From: Reclinomonas americana ATCC 50394
Lineage: Eukaryota; Jakobida; Jakobea; Jakobida
Reading direction: 5' to 3'
Assembly: GCA_048213135.1 (NCBI GenBank)
Contig: PS015020.1
Location: forward strand, 632,306 to 696,305
Length of the DNA stretch: 64,000 bases
Shown: positions 59,774 through 64,000 of the stretch, one piece after another
Position numbering within the stretch: position 1 is the stretch's first letter
Layout of the letters: each line of letters starts with the position of its first letter
Translations under genes and position numbers: made by a program
The notes under the pieces: generated by a model
Database searches by the model: none
Told to the model about the DNA's origin: nothing
The model's input: the letters and a program-made list of their open reading frames with translations, nothing else

Positions 59774-60484
59774 GCGGACGAGGATCGTTTGGTGCGTGCG
59801 CCTCTCACGCGCGCTCAAAAGTCACGTGTATTCCCAATGTGGAAGACCAGTGGCGCGCGTCCATGATGGCAAGTACATGGTGGAGATAGGAGCTCTCTGT
59901 CTCTGCAGAGCGCGCGCGCGAGTGTTCGTTGCAAAAGAGAGAGAGTCTTGAAAAGAGATGACTGAGTGCATCAGTGTCAGTGTGTGTGTCAGCAGTGGGT
60001 GGGTGCGCGCGCCCAACACGGGAAGTGGGAGGTGTGTGCGGAAAGGGAGGTGCGCGCCCGAACGGAGGGTGTCATGGCGTGGGTGACAGAAGAATCAAAC
60101 GATGAGAGGTTGACTTCACAGGCTTCTTTGTTTTTCCGTGACAGGGCGACGGAGAGAGGAGGGTATGTGGTGGGAGTACATGCAGGTCTGTGAGGAACTA
60201 TCGCCACACAGGCAAGGTTCAGGAGAGTCCATCGACTTCGTTGTCTTGCTTTCTTGACTTCCCGATAAGTCGACGTTGAGAGGAGGGGGAGTGTCCGTGA
60301 GGGAACAGCCTCTGCTGATGTTGTTGCCAAACCGGCGAGGTTCAAGAGACCTCCCACAAAACAGGGTGATGAAAAAAGCAAGAAGCGATACCGGGGGGAA
60401 AGGGGGTTACATTCTGAGGTGGGGAGGCGCAGTGCGTCGAATCCTCTTCTCTTCTCTCTTCCTTCCCTCTTCGCGCGACGCGGA
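59774..60484. other. Spacer between ABCG copy 2 start and EF-hand gene stop
   Basis: About 710 nt with no convincing coding sequence. Two related words, ACAGGCAAGGTTCAGGAGA (60209) and AACCGGCGAGGTTCAAGAGA (60330), suggest a local duplication of roughly 120 nt. Confidence 0.45.
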
Positions 60485-62468
60485 TTAATCGCTGTGTGTG
60501 GAAGACAGAAAAAAGTGAGCAGCAGACCGGGCGCCAAAGTCCCACTGGAGCATGGGGGAGGAGTACGCACTCATCGTCATCCAGGTCGAGGTGCTGTTTG
60601 AGCGCCCACTCGGCAAACTCGTCAAAGAGAATAAAGCCACCTGCAGATGGGAGAGAAACGGTGAGGCGCGCGGCGCGCACGAGAAGAAAACAGGCACCTG
60701 AAACCGAGAGTTAGCTCACCGCCGTTGGTGTCGATCTCCTTGAAGACGGCGTCGGCCGATTTGGTGGCGTGGTATCCCCAGGCATACAGCTGCGGCATGG
60801 CAGCGCGCAGCTCGTCGGGAGCGATTCTGTGTGTTGGGATTGGATGAGGGAACGCAGCCAGAGAGGAGACGGGCGGGAGAGAGAAAGAGAGAGAAGGGGG
60901 AGAGGGAGGAGGGAGGAGGGAGAGAAAGAGAGGCAGTACATACCGTCGATCGTGCGACGTGTCCATGCGAGCAAACATTTGGTACAGCTGTGAGAGTGGA
61001 AGTGAGCGACATTTCACAGATACAAAGCATGCACAAAACCACGCACGCGCACATGGGCATACACGGGTTCACTCTCTGTTTCTCTCAGATGCACAAGCGG
61101 ACATACACATATTCGCCACTCACTACACTCACACATGCATACACGCGCACATATGCACCAGCGAACACACGCGGACGCGAAGACGCACACAATGCACTCG
61201 CACAAACACACACACGCGCGCGCACGGGCACACATGGTTTCACTCGCTTCCTCTCTCTCATACACCAGCGAACACACGCGGATACAAAACGCACTCACAA
61301 CCCCCGCTCACTGCACTCGCGCGTACACACGCACACATGGACCCACACGGGTTCGCTCACTGTCTCTCTCACACACACATGTACAACCGAAGACGCACAT
61401 ACACACAATCCCCGCTCACTGGACTCGCACGTACACAATCGCGCACATGGGCTTAATAAGTCACTCGTATTCTCTGTCACATGCACAAGCGGAGGTACGT
61501 ACAAACAAAGACACACACAATCCCCGCTCACTGGACTCGCACGTACACAAGCGCGCACATGGGCTTAATAAATCACTCGTATTCTCTGTCACACATGTAC
61601 CAGCGAATCACACATGGCACACAAGCACGCACAAAGCTGCACATACTCACGTTCTCCTCTCACTGCACATGTGTGTGCACACACACATACATGCAGATAG
61701 AAATACACAAGCATATACGATCTCTCTCTCTCTCTCTCTCTCTTTAACACACCTCAAAATACTCGCGCAGGTAGCGCAGCAGCAGAGCAAACTCCACACG
61801 CTGCACGTAGTCGTCACCGCGACGGCTCTTGCCACGGTACGCAGCCTTGGCGGCCTGTGCACGAGACAATAAAAGACGAGTCGCCAACCAAAACAATGGG
61901 ATGTACAATCACGCCGCGGACATGCCTGGAAAGCGCGCATAATGGCCGGCTTGCAGTCGAACAGCATGTCCAGGCGCAGAATGTCGCGGATGCCCTTGTC
62001 TGGAGTTGGGGAAGAAAGGGGAAGTGAGGAGGAATGAGGGGAAAGGGGAATGAAGTGCTTCTATCGGAAAGGCCGCACAGGGAAAGAGAGAGAGGGCGTG
62101 ACGCACAAGGAGACACACACAGAGAAAAGTGTCGTCTTGCCGATCTGTTCTCTCCTACTCCTGCTTCCCACATGCTCTCTCACTCATATCACGCAAGCTC
62201 CCTGGTAGAGCCATCTGTGTGTGTGAAGGAGAGACAGAGATGCAGCATGAGATCTGCGCAAGCTCTTGCTTCCCACGTACATTCGCACTCTCACTCATGA
62301 CACGACAGCCCGCGAACAGACGTGCGTGTGTGTGTGTGTGTGTGTATGTGTAGAGAGAGAAACAGTGAAGCAGAGTGAGATCTTCGCATCAGTTGTCTCA
62401 AAATCTGCTTCCCACGTGCATTCTCACTCTCACTCACGACACGTTGGTCCTCGAACAGATGTGCGTGC

Positions 62469-62542
<74 letters not shown>

Positions 62543-63192
62543 NNNNNNNNNNNNNNNNNNNNNNNNNNNNNNNNNNNNNNNNNNNNNNNNNNNNNNNNNN
62601 NNNNNNNNNNNNNNNNNNNNNNNNNNNNNNNNNNNNNNNNNNNNNNNNNNNNNNNNNNNNNNNNNNNNNNNNNNNNNNNNNNNNNNNNNNNNNNNNNNNN
62701 NNNNNNNNNNNNNNNNNNNNNNNNNNNNNNNNNNNNNNNNNNNNNNNNNNNNNNNNNNNNNNNNNNNNNNNNNNNNNNNNNNNNNNNNNNNNNNNNNNNN
62801 NNNNNNNNNNNNNNNNNNNNNNNNNNNNNNNNNNNNNNNNNNNNNNNNNNNNNNNNNNNNNNNNNNNNNNNNNNNNNNNNNNNNNNNNNNNNNNNNNNNN
62901 NNNNNNNNNNNNNNNNNNNNNNNNNNNNNNNNNNNNNNNNNNNNNNNNNNNNNNNNNNNNNNNNNNNNNNNNNNNNNNNNNNNNNNNNNNNNNNNNNNNN
63001 NNNNNNNNNNNNNNNNNNNNNNNNNNNNNNNNNNNNNNNNNNNNNNNNNNNNNNNNNNNNNNNNNNNNNNNNNNNNNNNNNNNNNNNNNNNNNNNNNNNN
63101 NNNNNNNNNNNNNNNNNNNNNNNNNNNNNNNNNNNNNNNNNNNNNNNNNNNNNNNNNNNNNNNNNNNNNNNNNNNNNNNNNNNNNNNNNNNN

Positions 63193-63230
<38 letters not shown>

Positions 63231-63341
63231 GAGAGAGAGGCAGAGAGAGAAACACAGAGATCGATCTTCGCATCTCTTGTCTCCTCTTGCTTCCCACATA
63301 CACTCTCACTCTCACGCATGACACGCGAGCCCTCGAGCAGA

Positions 63342-63398
<57 letters not shown>

Positions 63399-63491
63399 AA
63401 GTAAGTGATCTTCTCATCTGTTGTCTCCTTCTCTTGCTTCCTACGCGCTGTCACTCCTCCTCATGACACGCTGGGTCTCTACCACAGCGCC

Positions 63492-63532
<41 letters not shown>

Positions 63533-63716
63533 TGTGGGTGTGTGTACATATGCGTGTATACGTGTGTGTGAATCCTTGTCTCTCTCTCTCGCTCTCTCAC
63601 TCACCGACTTCAGCCAACGACAACAAGCCATTCCCATTGGGATCAAACAGATCAAACAGGCGCGCGCGCTTGGCCTTATCCGCAGCACTGCGACCGCAAG
63701 GCAATGCCTCACGAAC
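60485..63716 (-). CDS. Calflagin-like EF-hand protein (5' end outside window)
   Basis: Minus-strand gene whose first visible exon starts at 63716 after an AG acceptor; the N-terminus lies beyond the right edge. Exons in order: AVREALPCGRSAADKAKRA and LFDLFDPNGNGLLSLAEVG (EF-hand 1, about 63607-63716); DKGIRDILRLDMLFDCKPAI (about 61945-62000); AAKAAYRGKSRRGDDYVQRV and EFALLLRYLREYFEV (about 61753-61860); LYQMFARMDTSHDRR joined to IAPDELRAAMPQLYAWGYHA (EF-hand 3, about 60740-60990); VFKEIDTNGG joined to GFILFDEFAEWALKQHLDL (EF-hand 4). The last splice (donor GTGCGT, acceptor CACACAG) yields DLDDDDD and a TAA at 60485. This exon pattern and the FDEFAxWALxxHLDL ending match flagellar calcium-binding proteins (calflagins) of protists; a flagellar role is inferred. 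Confidence 0.75.
61040..61640. repeat. Minisatellite, unit about 110-130 bp, about five to six copies
   Basis: Intronic array in the EF-hand gene. Repeated words include CGCGCACATGGGCTTAATAA (61440, 61552), CCCCGCTCACTGGACTCGCA (61410, 61523) and CACCAGCGAACACACGCGGA (61156, 61264). The last two units are nearly identical while the left ones are diverged. Confidence 0.85.
62140..63480. repeat. Minisatellite, unit about 140 bp, at least five copies, containing N gap
   Basis: Each unit has a core like TGCTTCCCACGTGCATTCTCACTCTCACTC, then GACACG...CCTCGAACAGATG, a TG run, and a GA run or ATCTTCGCATC. Copies begin near 62162, 62267, 62407, 63289 and 63437, on both sides of the gap in an EF-hand-gene intron. 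Confidence 0.85.
62543..63192. other. Assembly gap (N) in EF-hand gene intron
   Basis: 650 undetermined bases bounded on both sides by GA runs and by copies of the same minisatellite unit, so the missing sequence is probably more of the array. Confidence 1.
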
Positions 63717-63781
63717 TGCCAAAATAAACAAACAAACAATCAATGAGAGATTGCGTAAACAGCACTGAATGTGTGTGTCTC

Positions 63782-63841
63782 TCTCTCTCTCTGACTATCA
63801 GTTGCGTGTGTCTGCGCTTGTCTCTCTCTGTCAGTTCGTCT

Positions 63842-63883
<42 letters not shown>

Positions 63884-63967
63884 TCAGTCTGTCTCTGACT
63901 CTGTTGTGTGTGTCTGCGCTTGTCTCTCTCTGTCAGTTCGTCTCAGTATTTTTCTCTCTCTTCTCTT

Positions 63968-64000
<33 letters not shown>
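63782..64000. repeat. CT-rich minisatellite at right edge
   Basis: GTGTGTCTGCGCTTGTCTCT plus CTCTGTCAGTTCGTCTCAGT occurs at about 63805 and 63907 (period about 102 nt) between CT runs. It continues past the window edge and presumably lies in the first visible intron of the EF-hand gene. Confidence 0.8.

Noticed and set aside
61040-61640. Regularly spaced repeats considered as a CRISPR array
   Set aside because: Units are imperfect, the whole 110-130 nt period is related rather than having unique spacers, and the context is a eukaryotic intron.

Overview
This is an intron-rich, GC-rich nuclear segment of a eukaryote, most likely a free-living unicellular flagellate or related protist. The grounds are: an alpha-tubulin gene split by an intron after its tenth coding base; many GT-AG introns of about 50-70 nt; strongly G/C-ending codons; dense CT, TG and trinucleotide microsatellites; and a calflagin-like EF-hand protein. 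I do not assign a lineage. Most genes are broken into short exons, so products were pieced together from exon fragments and family motifs; exact exon edges are approximate unless stated. Five N gaps lie in repeat-rich introns or intergenic DNA.

Layout, left to right. (1) 13-3411 (+): unrecognised protein with an acidic, proline-rich C-terminus. (2) 3593-8599 (+): ankyrin repeats, a GAF domain and a C-terminal Fic-like domain whose active-site motif is degenerate. (3) 11802-8706 (-): ZW10-like tethering/kinetochore protein. (4) 13101-11837 and 15938-13427 (-): tandem duplicate of a SAP-domain acidic nuclear protein; the downstream copy has lost its middle. (5) 22738-16830 (-): acetoacetyl-CoA synthetase, divergent from (6) 23410-25326 (+): alpha-tubulin. 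(7) 25673-31656 (+): USP25/28-type deubiquitinase. (8) 31849-35265 (+): cyclic-nucleotide-binding-domain channel with a GFGN filter. (9) 41675-35400 (-): secreted vitellogenin/MTP-like large lipid-transfer protein. (10) 43393-48017 (+): three tightly packed genes, namely a multi-pass membrane protein, a hydroxylaminobenzene-mutase-like membrane protein and a secreted esterase. (11) A long minus-strand run: class V aminotransferase, CPSF5/NUDT21, a NUP43-like WD protein, two tandem ABCG half-transporters, and an EF-hand protein cut by the right edge.

Functionally this is an ordinary eukaryotic neighbourhood with no operon logic: housekeeping genes (tubulin, CPSF5, nucleoporin, ZW10, AACS) sit beside accessory duplicated or fused genes. 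The most interesting items are the ankyrin-GAF-pseudo-Fic fusion, the MTP/vitellogenin-type protein with an arginine-rich N-terminal insert, the SAP-gene duplication with internal deletion, and large-unit minisatellites that appear to explain the assembly gaps.
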